A stretch of DNA of 64,000 nt, taken from positions 310,001-374,000 of the forward strand of contig NZ_JBQHDG010000005.1 in the NCBI RefSeq assembly GCF_052068095.1, given 5' to 3'. The stretch is from Phytohabitans sp052068095 (GTDB taxonomy: Bacteria; Actinomycetota; Actinomycetes; Mycobacteriales; Micromonosporaceae). This document shows, one piece after another, positions 27,036 through 36,095 of this stretch; positions within the stretch are counted from its first letter, which is position 1, and every line of letters begins with the position of its first letter. The notes under the pieces are model-generated. The model searched no databases and had not been told where the DNA came from. It worked only from the letters and a program-made list of their open reading frames with translations. Both the position numbers and the translations under genes were made by a program.

Positions 27036-28454
27036 GTGATCCCCAATGTGCTCGCTGCCCGTTACGCGTCCGCCGAGCTGACCGCGATCTGGGCGCCGGA
27101 GGAGAAGGTACGGCTGGAGCGGCGGCTGTGGATCGCCGTCCTGCGGGCCCAGCGTGACCTGGGCATCGAGGTGCCCGATGGGGTCGTCGAGGCGTACGAG
27201 CGGGTGCTCGACCAGGTCGACCTCGATTCGATCGCCGCCCGCGAGCGGGTGACCCGCCACGACGTGAAGGCGCGGATCGAGGAGTTCAGCGCGCTCGCCG
27301 GCCACGAGCACGTGCACAAGGGCATGACCTCGCGCGACCTGACCGAAAACGTCGAGCAGCTTCAGGTGCGCCGCTCGCTGGAGCTGGTCCGCGACCGCTC
27401 GGTCGCCGCCCTCGCCCGGCTGGCCCACCTCGCTGTCGAGCACTCCGACCTGGTGATGACCGGCCGTTCGCACAACGTCGCGGCACAGGCCACGACGCTC
27501 GGCAAGCGCTTCGCGTCGGCGGCGGAGGAGCTGCTCATCGCCTACGAGCGGCTGGAAGACCTCATCGCCTGGTACCCGCTGCGGGGCATCAAGGGCCCGG
27601 TGGGCACGGCCGCCGACCAGCTCGACCTCTTCGACGGCGACTTCGACCGGCTCGCCGAGCTGGAGCGGCGGGTGGCCGCGCACCTCGGCTTCAGCCGGGT
27701 ACTCGACAGCGTCGGGCAGGTCTACCCGCGGTCGATCGACTTCGCCACGGTGGCGGCGCTGGCGCAGCTCGTCGCCGGCCCGTCGTCGCTGGCCACGACG
27801 ATCCGGCTGATGGTCGGGCAGGAGCTGGTCACCGAGGGGTTCCGCCCCGGCCAGGTGGGCTCTTCGGCGATGCCGCACAAGATGAACACCCGCTCCAGCG
27901 AACGGGTCAACGGCCTTGCGGTGATCGTCCGCGGCTACCTGTCGATGGTCGGTGAGCTGGCCGGGGACCAGTGGAACGAGGGCGACGTCTCCTGCTCGGT
28001 GGTACGCCGGGTCGCGTTGCCCGACTCGTTCTTCGCGACCGACGGGCTGTTCCAGACGTTCCTGACCGTGCTCGACGAGTTCGGCGCGTACCCGGCGGTG
28101 GTCGCCCGCGAGCTCGACCGCTACCTGCCGTTCCTGGCCACGACGAAGATCCTGGTGGCGGCGGTGCGGCGGGGCGTCGGGCGCGAGGCCGCGCACGAGG
28201 CGATCAAGGAGCACGCGGTCGCGGTGGCGCTGGCGATGCGGGAAAAGGGCGTCGCGGAAAACGACCTCTTCGACCGGCTCGCCGACGACCACCGGCTGGG
28301 CCTGACCCGCGCGGAGATCGACTCGCTGGTCGCCGACCGGGAGGCCTTCGTCGGCGCCGCGCCGGCCCAGGTGCGGGCGGTGGTCGACCGGATCGCCGAG
28401 GTCGTGGCTCGCCATCCGCAGGCCGCCGCCTACGCACCGGCTCCGATCCTCTAG
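27036..28454 (+). CDS. purB: Adenylosuccinate lyase
   Basis: PurB cleaves SAICAR to AICAR and adenylosuccinate to AMP, releasing fumarate. The fumarase-superfamily signature GSSAMPHKMNTRSSERV is present, with TSRDLTENV and TGRSHNVAAQATTLGKR. 472 residues from GTG 27036; the open frame continues into the hemerythrin remnant, but length and homology place the start here. It stands separately from the other purine genes. Confidence 0.96.
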   Translation: MIPNVLAARYASAELTAIWAPEEKVRLERRLWIAVLRAQRDLGIEVPDGVVEAYERVLDQVDLDSIAARERVTRHDVKARIEEFSALAGHEHVHKGMTSRDLTENVEQLQVRRSLELVRDRSVAALARLAHLAVEHSDLVMTGRSHNVAAQATTLGKRFASAAEELLIAYERLEDLIAWYPLRGIKGPVGTAADQLDLFDGDFDRLAELERRVAAHLGFSRVLDSVGQVYPRSIDFATVAALAQLVAGPSSLATTIRLMVGQELVTEGFRPGQVGSSAMPHKMNTRSSERVNGLAVIVRGYLSMVGELAGDQWNEGDVSCSVVRRVALPDSFFATDGLFQTFLTVLDEFGAYPAVVARELDRYLPFLATTKILVAAVRRGVGREAAHEAIKEHAVAVALAMREKGVAENDLFDRLADDHRLGLTRAEIDSLVADREAFVGAAPAQVRAVVDRIAEVVARHPQAAAYAPAPIL

Positions 28455-28460
28455 TGCGCG

Positions 28461-28524
28461 CTGGGCCGGGGAGCAACCTCCCCGACCCAGCGGCGTGACA
28501 CGGCCCGCCGGGTAGCGGGCCGTG
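28461..28524 (+). terminator. Double hairpin terminator after purB
   Basis: First hairpin: CTGGG..GGGGAG with CTCCCC..CCCAG (28461-28490). Second: CACGGCCCGC (28499-28508) pairs perfectly with GCGGGCCGTG (28515-28524). Together they begin 7 bp after the purB stop codon and separate it from the convergent UPF0145 gene. Confidence 0.75.
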
Positions 28525-28591
28525 CGGCCCACCGGCACGTCATACGGCCGGCGGTCGCCCGGTGGCTCAAGACAGTGACATCCTCCACTGG

Positions 28592-28912
28592 TTACGCGAC
28601 CGCCTTCGTCGCCACGACGGCGGTCCCGTATGCGCAGAGCTCCACCCACAGCGTGCCGGTGTCGCGGTGGTCGAACCGCATGCCGAGCACGGCGTTGGCG
28701 CCGCGCTTCCGGGCCGCCCGGCCCAGCTCGGCCACGGCCTCGGTGCGCCAGCGCAGCAAGTGTTGTGGAGCTCGGGGGTCGTACGCGCCACCGCGGAGGG
28801 ACTTCACTCCTTCGGCGAACGCGTTGCGGGTGCGGGCGAGGGAGATGACGACTTCGCCCAGCACCGCGTGTATCTGGTAGCCGGGTAGGTCATCCGTCGT
28901 AACGACGAGCAC
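28592..28912 (-). CDS. UPF0145 / YbjQ family protein
   Basis: 106 residues from GTG 28912. The YbjQ pattern is clear: an opening LVVTTDDLPGYQIHAVLGEV, then RTRNAFAEGVKSLRGGAYD, a helix with EAVAELGRAARKRGANAVLGMRFDHR and the closing YGTAVVA strand. These small proteins form pentameric heavy-metal-binding-like domains; role unknown. An upstream GTG (28966) would add 18 residues, but GTG 28912 matches the family start. Confidence 0.85.
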   Translation of the reverse strand: MLVVTTDDLPGYQIHAVLGEVVISLARTRNAFAEGVKSLRGGAYDPRAPQHLLRWRTEAVAELGRAARKRGANAVLGMRFDHRDTGTLWVELCAYGTAVVATKAVA

Positions 28913-28983
28913 ACCGAGAAAGTAGGACTTTCCGGGCACCGCCACGCCGGCAATCGGTGGAAGCACCCGCGTACCGCAAAACC

Positions 28984-29013
28984 GCGCGGCGCGGACAAGC
29001 GTCCGCGCCGCGC
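28984..29013 (-). terminator. Rho-independent terminator of the serine protease gene
   Basis: A perfect 13-bp stem, GCGCGGCGCGGAC with its complement around a 4-base loop, followed on the minus strand by GGTTTTGCGG. It lies 20 bp beyond the protease stop codon. Confidence 0.85.
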
Positions 29014-29032
29014 AGGTTCGAGGTCGTAACCG

Positions 29033-29713
29033 TCACACACCAGACACCGAGCGGATCCAGCTCCGGTTGAACGCGACGCTGCCGTAGTTCTGGATGTTCA
29101 CGCCGTTCGCGGTCGAGGCGACGCCGACCTGCTGGCCGTTGTAGAACTGCGGGCCACCGGAGTCGCCGCGCCACGCGTTGCCGTTGATGCGGGTGGTGCG
29201 GATCGCCTGGCCGCCGTACGCGTCGGTGGCGTTGTTGGTGGTCACCTGGACGCTCGCGGTCTTGAGCTGCACCGAGGCACCGCAGCCGCTGTAGCAGGTC
29301 ATGCCCCAGCCGTAGATCGAGTTGGTCGAGCCGACCGGCGGGTTGCTGCTGGCGAGCGACACGTACGAGGTGCTCACCGGGCTGCTGAGCCGCATCAGCG
29401 CCAGGTCGTTCTGCCCGAAGGTGGCGGACACGCTGCGGGTCACGCCGCCGGACGTGCGGTTGACGCTGCCGACCCGCACCGACATCGTGCCGTTGAGGCA
29501 GTGCCGGGCGGTCAGCACCCAGTTCGCCGCGATGATCGTGCCGGAGCAGGTGAACGAGCCGTTGGCGAACACGGCCGCGGCCCACGGGGCGGAGGAGACG
29601 GTGCTGCCGCCGATGATCAGGGGCGTTGGGTCGCCGGCGACCGCGGTGCCGGGTACGACGAGGGCGCCGGTGACCGTTGCGGCGATCGCCGCGGCGGCGA
29701 GGCGGATGCGCAT
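29033..29713 (-). CDS. Secreted trypsin-like serine protease (S1)
   Basis: 226 residues with a Sec signal peptide (RIRLAAAAIAATVTGALVV, cleavage probably after AVA near residue 26) and a mature chain beginning near IIGG. The catalytic triad is visible: His71 in TARHC, Asp103 in NDLAL and Ser185 in GDSGGP. Four cysteines in the mature part (56, 72, 140, 144) can form two disulfides. The protease is small and lacks an accessory binding domain. ATG 29713 is preceded by GAAGGAGAG. It is divergent from the riboswitch-controlled exporter gene. Confidence 0.93.
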   Translation of the reverse strand: MRIRLAAAAIAATVTGALVVPGTAVAGDPTPLIIGGSTVSSAPWAAAVFANGSFTCSGTIIAANWVLTARHCLNGTMSVRVGSVNRTSGGVTRSVSATFGQNDLALMRLSSPVSTSYVSLASSNPPVGSTNSIYGWGMTCYSGCGASVQLKTASVQVTTNNATDAYGGQAIRTTRINGNAWRGDSGGPQFYNGQQVGVASTANGVNIQNYGSVAFNRSWIRSVSGV

Positions 29714-29837
29714 GGGAACTCTCCTTCGTGAGGGGGTTTGCCACACGCTAGAGAGCATCGATGGTCGTCTACAAATAACATTGCGGTCATATCGCTTTCG
29801 CGGCGCCCGCCGGCCGGCGGGTATAGTCGCTGCTCAG

Positions 29838-29935
29838 CGAAGGGGAGTAGCCCCCAATCGCGCGGTCGACACACTGGTGCTCCGGCGCCCGGCCACGCGA
29901 ACCGCGGCAATCGCGGTGGGCGAGACCTTCGACCC
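29838..29935 (+). ncRNA. yybP-ykoY manganese riboswitch
   Basis: The two conserved blocks of the class are present: GGGGAGTAG (29842-29850) and GCGAGACCTTC (29920-29930), closed by a P1 stem CGAAGG (29838-29843) with CCTTCG (29926-29931). The class senses Mn(II) and switches on exporters. It precedes a GDT1-type transporter gene, the classic context. A -10-like TATAGT lies at 29822-29827. Downstream is a strong hairpin, GACCC.GGCCC-GCGT-GGGCCGGGTC (29931-29956), and a second, CCCGGC..GCCGGG (about 29972-29986), that runs into the ribosome binding site, so control could be at termination or translation. Confidence 0.88.
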
Positions 29936-29995
29936 AGGCCCGCGTGGGCCGGGTCGAGGGGCGCCCGTCTCCCGGCCCGGCCGGGAAGGATCCCG

Positions 29996-30604
29996 ATGGA
30001 ACTCGTGCTCGTCGCGCTCACCGCGTTCGTGCTGATCCTGCCGGTGGAGCTACCGGACAAGACGTTCGTGGCCACCCTCGTGCTCAGCACCCGCTACCCG
30101 GCCCTGCCGGTGTGGCTCGGCGTGATCGCGGCGTTCGGGGTCCAGTGCCTCGTGGCGGTCGGCGCCGGCCACCTGCTCTCCCAGTTGCCACAGCAGCCGG
30201 TCGCGCTCGTCGCCGCCGCGCTCTTCGCCGTCGGCGCGGTGATCCTGTTCCGCGGCGCCCGGCGCGCCGACAGCGGAGAGAAGGAACAGGAAAAGGAGTA
30301 CGCGGAGAAGGTCGCCCCGGCCCGGAGTGGGCTGCGGGCGGCGGGCGCCAGCTTCGCCGTGCTCTTCACCGCCGAGTGGGGCGACCTGTCCCAGCTGCTC
30401 ACGGCCGGTCTGGTGGCCAGCGGCAAGCCGGCGATCCCGGTCTTCTTCGGCTCCTGGGCAGCACTCGCGGTGGTCTCGGGGCTGGCGGTGCTCCTGGGAC
30501 GGTGGTTGCTCCGCCATGTCCGGCTGTCACTCGTGCGGTACGTCGCGGCCGGCGTCTGCGCCCTGCTCTGCGTGATCACCGTGGTCGGCGCCGTGACCAG
30601 CTGA
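29996..30604 (+). CDS. GDT1/TMEM165 (UPF0016) family cation exporter
   Basis: 202-residue membrane protein of six spans in two halves. Each half carries a version of the E-x-G-D-K/R-T/S motif: ELPDKT near residue 16 and EWGDLSQ near residue 124, lining the presumed Mn(II)/Ca(II) exchange site. A charged cytoplasmic loop (EKEQEKEYAEK) links the halves. ATG 29996 has GGGAAGGA at the right distance. The upstream yybP-ykoY riboswitch strongly supports Mn(II) export as its function. Confidence 0.9.
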   Translation: MELVLVALTAFVLILPVELPDKTFVATLVLSTRYPALPVWLGVIAAFGVQCLVAVGAGHLLSQLPQQPVALVAAALFAVGAVILFRGARRADSGEKEQEKEYAEKVAPARSGLRAAGASFAVLFTAEWGDLSQLLTAGLVASGKPAIPVFFGSWAALAVVSGLAVLLGRWLLRHVRLSLVRYVAAGVCALLCVITVVGAVTS

Positions 30605-30738
30605 GCAGGGCGGCCGGTGCGTGCCCGTCGCTCTCTACCAGGTACGCTGGGCAACGCTCGTCTCCGTTCGCGAGGGCGACACATCCGGCCCAGCGGCCGA
30701 TAGCGGCAAAATCTGCGTACACAAGTCAGGAGTGTCCA

Positions 30739-31029
30739 GTGGCTCGCGTCGTTGTCGACGTCATGCTCAAGCCGGAGATCCTCGATCCGCAGGGCCAGGC
30801 GGTCGCCAGCGCGCTGCCCCGGCTCGGTGTCGACGACGTCACCTCCGTGCGGATCGGCCGGCGCATCGAGATCGAGTTCGCCGGCGAGCCCGACCTCGAC
30901 CGGGCTCGTGAGATCGCCGACAAGCTGCTGGCCAATCCGGTGATCGAAGACTTCACGTTGCACGTCGACGGCTCGGTCGAGACCGAGAGCGACTCGCAGG
31001 AGTCCGAGCCCGCCGAGGCGCCGGCATGA
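30739..31029 (+). CDS. purS: FGAM synthase small subunit PurS
   Basis: 96 residues; ARVVVDVMLKPEILDPQGQAV at the start and SVRIGRRIEIEF in the middle are PurS signatures. It bridges PurQ and PurL in the FGAM synthase complex (step four of purine synthesis). GTG 30739 has AGGAG about seven bases upstream. It overlaps purQ by 4 bp (ATGA). The last 20 residues are an acidic tail. Confidence 0.95.
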   Translation: MARVVVDVMLKPEILDPQGQAVASALPRLGVDDVTSVRIGRRIEIEFAGEPDLDRAREIADKLLANPVIEDFTLHVDGSVETESDSQESEPAEAPA

Positions 31030-31724
31030 GCACGCGGGTAGGCGTGGTCACGTTCCCAGGCTCGCTCGACGACGGCGACGCGGCCCGGGCGGTGCGGCTC
31101 GCCGGCGCTGACGCCGTGGGCCTGTGGCACGCCGACCCCGACCTGCACGGCGTCGACGCGGTGGTCCTGCCCGGCGGCTTCTCCTACGGTGACTACCTGC
31201 GCGGCGGCGCCATCGCCCGCTTCGCCCCGGTGATGGAGACGATCGCCGACGCGGTCCGCGACGGCCTGCCGGTGCTCGGCATCTGCAACGGCTTCCAGAT
31301 CCTCTGCGAGGCGCACATCCTGCCCGGCGCCCTGATCCGCAACCAGCACATGCACTTCCGCGCCCGCGACCAGCGGCTGCGGATCGAGGCCGTGCAGCCG
31401 GTGTGGACCAACGCGTTCACCGACAGCCAGGAAGTCGTCATCCCGATCAAGCACGGCGAGGGCCGCTACGTCGCCGACGAGCGCACTCTCGACGAGCTCG
31501 AGGCCAATGGGCAGGTCGTCGCGAGGTACATCGGCGGCAACCCCAACGGCGCGCAGCGCGACATCGCCGCGATCAGCAATGCCGCTGGCAACGTTGTCGG
31601 CATCATGCCCCACCCCGAGCACGCGGTGGACGCCCTCACCGGCCCTTCCACCGACGGCCTCGGCTTCTTCACGTCGATGCTGAAGTTCCTCGCCGGCGCC
31701 CCGGCGGACCAGGGAGCGTCATGA
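31026..31724 (+). CDS. purQ: FGAM synthase glutaminase subunit PurQ
   Basis: Class I glutamine amidotransferase of 232 residues that supplies ammonia to PurL. The nucleophile lies in GICNGFQIL and the His-Glu pair in MPHPEHAVD. Start and stop overlap purS and purL by 4 bp each, so the three subunits are translated in coupled fashion. Confidence 0.97.
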   Translation: MSTRVGVVTFPGSLDDGDAARAVRLAGADAVGLWHADPDLHGVDAVVLPGGFSYGDYLRGGAIARFAPVMETIADAVRDGLPVLGICNGFQILCEAHILPGALIRNQHMHFRARDQRLRIEAVQPVWTNAFTDSQEVVIPIKHGEGRYVADERTLDELEANGQVVARYIGGNPNGAQRDIAAISNAAGNVVGIMPHPEHAVDALTGPSTDGLGFFTSMLKFLAGAPADQGAS

Positions 31725-34069
31725 CCACCCAGTCCGAGTCAGCGGACATCGTCGTAGGTGAGTTCGACGGGGGGCCTGACACAGTCAAGCGCGCCGCCGC
31801 GACGCCTGAGGAGCTCCAGCCGTACGCCGAGCTGGGCCTGCGCGACGACGAGTACCAGCGGATCCGCGAGGTGCTCGGCCGCCGGCCCACCCAGTCCGAG
31901 CTCGCGATGTACTCGATCATGTGGAGCGAGCACTGCTCCTACAAGTCGAGCAAGGTGCACCTGCGCCAGTTCGGTGAGAAAGCGCCGCCGAGCGACAAGC
32001 TGCTCGCCGGCATCGGGGAAAACGCGGGCGTCATCCAGATCTCCGACGACCTCGCGGTGACGTTCAAGGTCGAGTCGCACAACCACCCGAGCTACGTCGA
32101 GCCGTACCAGGGAGCCGCCACCGGCGTCGGCGGCATCGTCCGCGACATCTTGGCGATGGGCGCGCGGCCGGTCGCGGTCATGGACCCGCTGCGCTTCGGC
32201 GCCGCCGACCACGAAGACACCGCCCGCGTGCTGCCCGGCGTCGTCGGCGGCATTGGTGGATACGGCAACAGCCTCGGCCTGCCCAACATCGGCGGCGAGG
32301 TCGTCTTCGACCCCTGCTACCAGGGCAACCCGCTGGTCAACGCGCTGTGCATCGGCGTGCTGCCGGTCGACCGCCTGCAAAACAAGGCCGCCGCCGGCGC
32401 CGGCAACATCGTGGTGCTGATGGGCGCCAAGACCGGCCGCGACGGCATCGGCGGCGTGTCGGTGCTCGCCAGCGCGACGTTCGACAGCGAGAGCGAGCAG
32501 CGCCGCCCGTCCGTGCAGGTCGGCGACCCGTTCATGGAAAAGCTCCTGATCGAGGCGTGCCTGGAGCTCTACGACGACCGCCGCGTCGTCGGCATCCAGG
32601 ATCTCGGCGGGGCCGGCCTGACCTGCGCGCTCACCGAGACCGCCGCGGCGGCCGGCACCGGCATGACGGTCGAGCTCGACAAGGTGCCGCTCCGCGAGCC
32701 GTCGATGGCGCCGCACGAGATCCTCGCCAGCGAGTCGCAGGAGCGCATGCTCCTGATCGTCGAGCCCGACCAGCTCGAGGCCGTGCTCAAGACCGCCGCC
32801 CGGTGGGGCGTGCTGGCCACCGCGATCGGCGAGGTCACCCCGCCCGGTCCCGACGGGCTGCCCGGCCGCGTCACGATCACCTGGCAGGGGCACACGGTCG
32901 TCGACGTTCCGCCAGGGTCGCTCGCCGACGACGGCCCGGTGTACGCCCGGCCGATGCGCGAGCCCGCCGACCTGATCCTGCTCCAGGCCGACCGCGCCGA
33001 GACGCTGCCCCGACCGTCCACACCGGACGCGGTGCGGGAGACCGTGCTGCACATGATCGCCTCGCCCAACCTCTGCGACAAGACCTGGGTGACCGAGCAG
33101 TACGACCGGTACGTGCTCGGCAACACTGTGCTCGCCCAGCCGGAAGACGCCGGTGTGATCCGCATCGACGAGCGCTCGGGCCTCGGCGTGGCCCTCTCCG
33201 TCGACGGCAACGGGCGATACGCGCGGCTCGACCCGTACACCGGGGCAAAGCTGGCGCTCGCCGAGTCGTACCGCAACGTCGCCGTCACCGGTGCCACGCC
33301 GCTCGCGGTCACCAACTGCCTCAACTTCGGCTCGCCCGAAGACCCGGCGGTGATGTGGCAGTTCGCCGAGGCGGTGCGCGGCCTCGCCGACGGCTGCGCC
33401 GAGCTGGGCATCCCGGTGACCGGCGGCAACGTGAGCTTCTACAACCAGACCGGCGCGGCGGCGATCCACCCGACCCCGGTCGTGGGCGTGCTCGGCGTGC
33501 TCGACGACGTCGCACAGCGGGTGCCGATGGGCTTTCCCAAGCCGGCCAACCCCGAAGGCGACATCATCTTCCTGCTCGGCGAGACGAGCGTCGAGCTCTC
33601 CGGCTCCGAGTGGGCCTGGGTCACCCACGAGCACCTCGGCGGCGTGCCCCCGCGGGTCGACTTGGGCCGGGAGAAGGCGCTCGCCGGCCTGCTCGCCGAG
33701 GCCGCCCGGGTCGGCCACCTCACCGCCGCCCACGACCTGTCCGACGGCGGCCTCGCGCAGGTGCTGGTGGAGGCCTGCCTGCGCCACGGCGTCGGCGCCC
33801 GGGTCAAGCTGCCCGACGAGTTCACCGGCGGCTCGATGCCGTTCGTCTTCCTCTTCAGCGAGTCGGCCGGCCGGGCCATGGTGTCGGTGCCGCACGGCCA
33901 CGAGAAGGCGTTCACGGCGCTCTGCACCGAGCACGGCGTCCCGTGGACCGCGCTTGGCGTGACCGACGAGAGCGGCGGCCAGCTCGAGGTCCGCGACCAG
34001 TTCACGATCGGGCTCGACGAGCTGCGCGAAGCGCACACCGCGACCCTGCCGCGCATCTTCGGTGGCTGA
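31721..34069 (+). CDS. purL: FGAM synthase large subunit PurL
   Basis: 782 residues, the short PurL form that needs PurS and PurQ. It converts FGAR to FGAM with ATP. Visible marks: MYSIMWSEHCSYKSSK near the start, SHNHPSYVEPYQGAATGVGGI (read in pieces), the DLGGAGLTCALTE region, and NFGSPEDP and DLSDGGLAQ in the second half. ATG 31721 overlaps the purQ stop; the open frame extends further upstream but homology starts here. The next gene overlaps its end by 8 bp. Confidence 0.97.
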   Translation: MTTQSESADIVVGEFDGGPDTVKRAAATPEELQPYAELGLRDDEYQRIREVLGRRPTQSELAMYSIMWSEHCSYKSSKVHLRQFGEKAPPSDKLLAGIGENAGVIQISDDLAVTFKVESHNHPSYVEPYQGAATGVGGIVRDILAMGARPVAVMDPLRFGAADHEDTARVLPGVVGGIGGYGNSLGLPNIGGEVVFDPCYQGNPLVNALCIGVLPVDRLQNKAAAGAGNIVVLMGAKTGRDGIGGVSVLASATFDSESEQRRPSVQVGDPFMEKLLIEACLELYDDRRVVGIQDLGGAGLTCALTETAAAAGTGMTVELDKVPLREPSMAPHEILASESQERMLLIVEPDQLEAVLKTAARWGVLATAIGEVTPPGPDGLPGRVTITWQGHTVVDVPPGSLADDGPVYARPMREPADLILLQADRAETLPRPSTPDAVRETVLHMIASPNLCDKTWVTEQYDRYVLGNTVLAQPEDAGVIRIDERSGLGVALSVDGNGRYARLDPYTGAKLALAESYRNVAVTGATPLAVTNCLNFGSPEDPAVMWQFAEAVRGLADGCAELGIPVTGGNVSFYNQTGAAAIHPTPVVGVLGVLDDVAQRVPMGFPKPANPEGDIIFLLGETSVELSGSEWAWVTHEHLGGVPPRVDLGREKALAGLLAEAARVGHLTAAHDLSDGGLAQVLVEACLRHGVGARVKLPDEFTGGSMPFVFLFSESAGRAMVSVPHGHEKAFTALCTEHGVPWTALGVTDESGGQLEVRDQFTIGLDELREAHTATLPRIFGG

Positions 34070-34817
34070 GCCGGTATTCGCGCAGCCCGGTGCCGGGGTT
34101 CGCTTCGACTGGGGTCTCGCCGGAGCGTCCGAGCTGGGCCGGGTGTGCGCGGCGCTGGTGGTCGTCGACGTGCTGTCGTTCACCACGTCGGTCGACGTCG
34201 CGGTCGGGCGCGGCATGCGGGTGCACCCGTTTCCGTGGGGCGCGCAGGCCGACGACTTCGCCCGCCGGATCGGCGCGATCGCGGCCGTCGGGCGGCGCAA
34301 GGTGAGCCGGGAGCGCCCCTGGTCGCTGTCGCCGGCGTCGCTCAGGTCCGCGCCGGTCGTGCCCGACCTGGTGCTGCCCTCGCCGAACGGCTCGGCCATC
34401 TCCGCCGCCGCGAGCGCCACCGGCCTTCCAGTCGTCGCCGGCTGCGTCCGCAACGCACCCGCCGTCGCACGCTGGCTCCTTTCCCAGGGGTACGGCACGT
34501 CGCGCGCCCCGATCGGCGTCGTCGCCGCCGGTGAACGGTGGCCGGACAGCACGCTCCGCCCCGGCGTGGAGGACCTGCTCGGAGCGGCCTCGGTGCTCGA
34601 CGGGTTGGCCAACGCACCCGGCGGGCTGTCAGTGGAGGCGGCGGTGGCACTGGCCGCCCTGACCGGCGTGCCGGACGTGCCCGCGGCGATCCAGGGCTGC
34701 GCCTCCGGCCGCGAGCTGGCCGAGTCCGGCTTCGCCGAAGACGTCGCGATCGCGATCGAGGTCGGCGTCTCAGACGTGGTGCCGGTGCTCGACAAGGGCG
34801 TCTTCGCCGCTGCGTGA
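34062..34817 (+). CDS. ComB-like 2-phosphosulfolactate phosphatase family protein
   Basis: 251 residues. The family pattern is visible in VVVDVLSFTTSVDVAVGRG, LPSPNGSAISAAA, VVAGCVRNAPAVARWL and VVAAGERWPDSTLRPGVEDLLGA (read in pieces). ComB dephosphorylates 2-phosphosulfolactate in coenzyme M synthesis, but actinobacteria lack that pathway as far as I know, so the true substrate of this homologue is open. It starts inside the purL end (GTG 34062), suggesting co-expression with the purine operon. Confidence 0.82.
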   Translation: MAEPVFAQPGAGVRFDWGLAGASELGRVCAALVVVDVLSFTTSVDVAVGRGMRVHPFPWGAQADDFARRIGAIAAVGRRKVSRERPWSLSPASLRSAPVVPDLVLPSPNGSAISAAASATGLPVVAGCVRNAPAVARWLLSQGYGTSRAPIGVVAAGERWPDSTLRPGVEDLLGAASVLDGLANAPGGLSVEAAVALAALTGVPDVPAAIQGCASGRELAESGFAEDVAIAIEVGVSDVVPVLDKGVFAAA

Positions 34818-34854
34818 AACCCTGCTGAAGCTCGTGATCCGGCAGGATGTCGTG

Positions 34855-36045
34855 ATGAGCGACTTGGTGCTGCGCGGCGGCCGTCCCTGGCGGAGTCCGA
34901 CCGCGGCCGACATCCTGGTGCGCGACGGCGCGATCGCCGCGATCGAGCCGGACCTGCCGCCGCCGCCCGGCGCCGAGGTGGTCGACGTGTCCGAGCGGTT
35001 GGTCCTGCCCGGCCTCGTCGAGGCGCACTGCCACCTCGACAAGACGCTCTTCGGCGGCGACTGGGTGCCGCATACCGCCGGCGACGCGCTGGCCGACCGG
35101 ATCGCCACCGAACGCGGCCGCCGTGGCGAGCTGGGTGTGCCGGACGTCGACCGGATCACCGCACTCCTGGTGCGGATGATCGCGGCCGGCACCTCGTACG
35201 TGCGCAGCCACACCGACATCGACCCGGCGCTCGGGCTGTCCGGTGTGGAGGCTGTCAACGCCGCGGCCGCGCGGCTCGCCGGGCGGGTCACGGTCGAGCA
35301 GGTGGCGTTCCCGCAGTACGGCATCCTCGCCAACCCGGGCACCGAGGCGGTGCTGGAGCGGGCGCTCGCGGCGGGCGTTGGCACGATCGGCGGGCTGGAC
35401 CCGGCCGGCTTCGACCGCGACCCGGTGCGGCACCTGGACATCGTCTTCGGGTTCGCCGAACGGTACGGCGCGGGCGTCGACATCCACCTGCACGACGGCG
35501 GCACGCTCGGCATCTGGCAGCTGGAGCTGATCGCCGAGCGCACCAAGGCGGCCGGGCTCGACGGGCGGGTGACGGTCAGCCACGCGTACGCGCTGGGCCA
35601 AGCCGACGGCGCCACCCAGGAGCGGATCGCCGGCCGGCTGGCCGAGGCGGGTGTGGCCGTGGTGACCGCGGCGGTGTACGACTTTCCGGTGCCGCCGATC
35701 AAGAAGCTGCTCTCGGCCGGCGTCACCGTCGCCTGTGGACACGACGGCGTCCGCGACCTGTGGGGCCCGTACGGCAGCGGTGACATGCTGGAGCGCGCGA
35801 TGCACGTGGCGTACCGGAGCATGTTTCGCCGCGACGAAGACATCGAGATCGCGCTGACCGCCGCCACGTACGGCGGCGCGCGGTTGCTCGGCATCCCCGC
35901 GTACGGGCTGGCGATCGGCGCGCCGGCGGACCTCGTGGTCGTCGACGCCCGTACGCCCGCGGAGGCGGTGGTCGTCCACCCGGTTCGCGACCTCGTGCTC
36001 AAGGCCGGCCGAGTGGTCGCCCGCGGAGGCGTGCTGGAAAAGTGA
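34855..36045 (+). CDS. Metal-dependent amidohydrolase, cytosine-deaminase-like
   Basis: 396 residues. The metal site is visible as EAHCHLDKT, HLHDGG, SHAYALG and CGHDGVRD, the order seen in CodA-type deaminases. Substrate may be a cytosine or related N-heterocycle; I cannot define it. ATG 34855 has an AGGA eight bases upstream. It lies 37 bp after the ComB-like gene and is closed by a terminator that starts on its stop codon, so it may be the last gene of the purSQL transcript. Confidence 0.85.
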   Translation: MSDLVLRGGRPWRSPTAADILVRDGAIAAIEPDLPPPPGAEVVDVSERLVLPGLVEAHCHLDKTLFGGDWVPHTAGDALADRIATERGRRGELGVPDVDRITALLVRMIAAGTSYVRSHTDIDPALGLSGVEAVNAAAARLAGRVTVEQVAFPQYGILANPGTEAVLERALAAGVGTIGGLDPAGFDRDPVRHLDIVFGFAERYGAGVDIHLHDGGTLGIWQLELIAERTKAAGLDGRVTVSHAYALGQADGATQERIAGRLAEAGVAVVTAAVYDFPVPPIKKLLSAGVTVACGHDGVRDLWGPYGSGDMLERAMHVAYRSMFRRDEDIEIALTAATYGGARLLGIPAYGLAIGAPADLVVVDARTPAEAVVVHPVRDLVLKAGRVVARGGVLEK

Positions 36046-36077
36046 AGTGGCCGCGCCCGAAACGGGCGCGGCCACTT
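36045..36077. terminator. Strong bidirectional terminator
   Basis: AAGTGGCCGCGCCCG pairs perfectly over 15 bp with its complement around an AAA loop, beginning at the last base of the amidohydrolase stop codon. It separates that gene from the convergent large membrane protein gene. Confidence 0.88.
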
Positions 36078-36095
36078 GTCGGGCTCGGTATCCGA

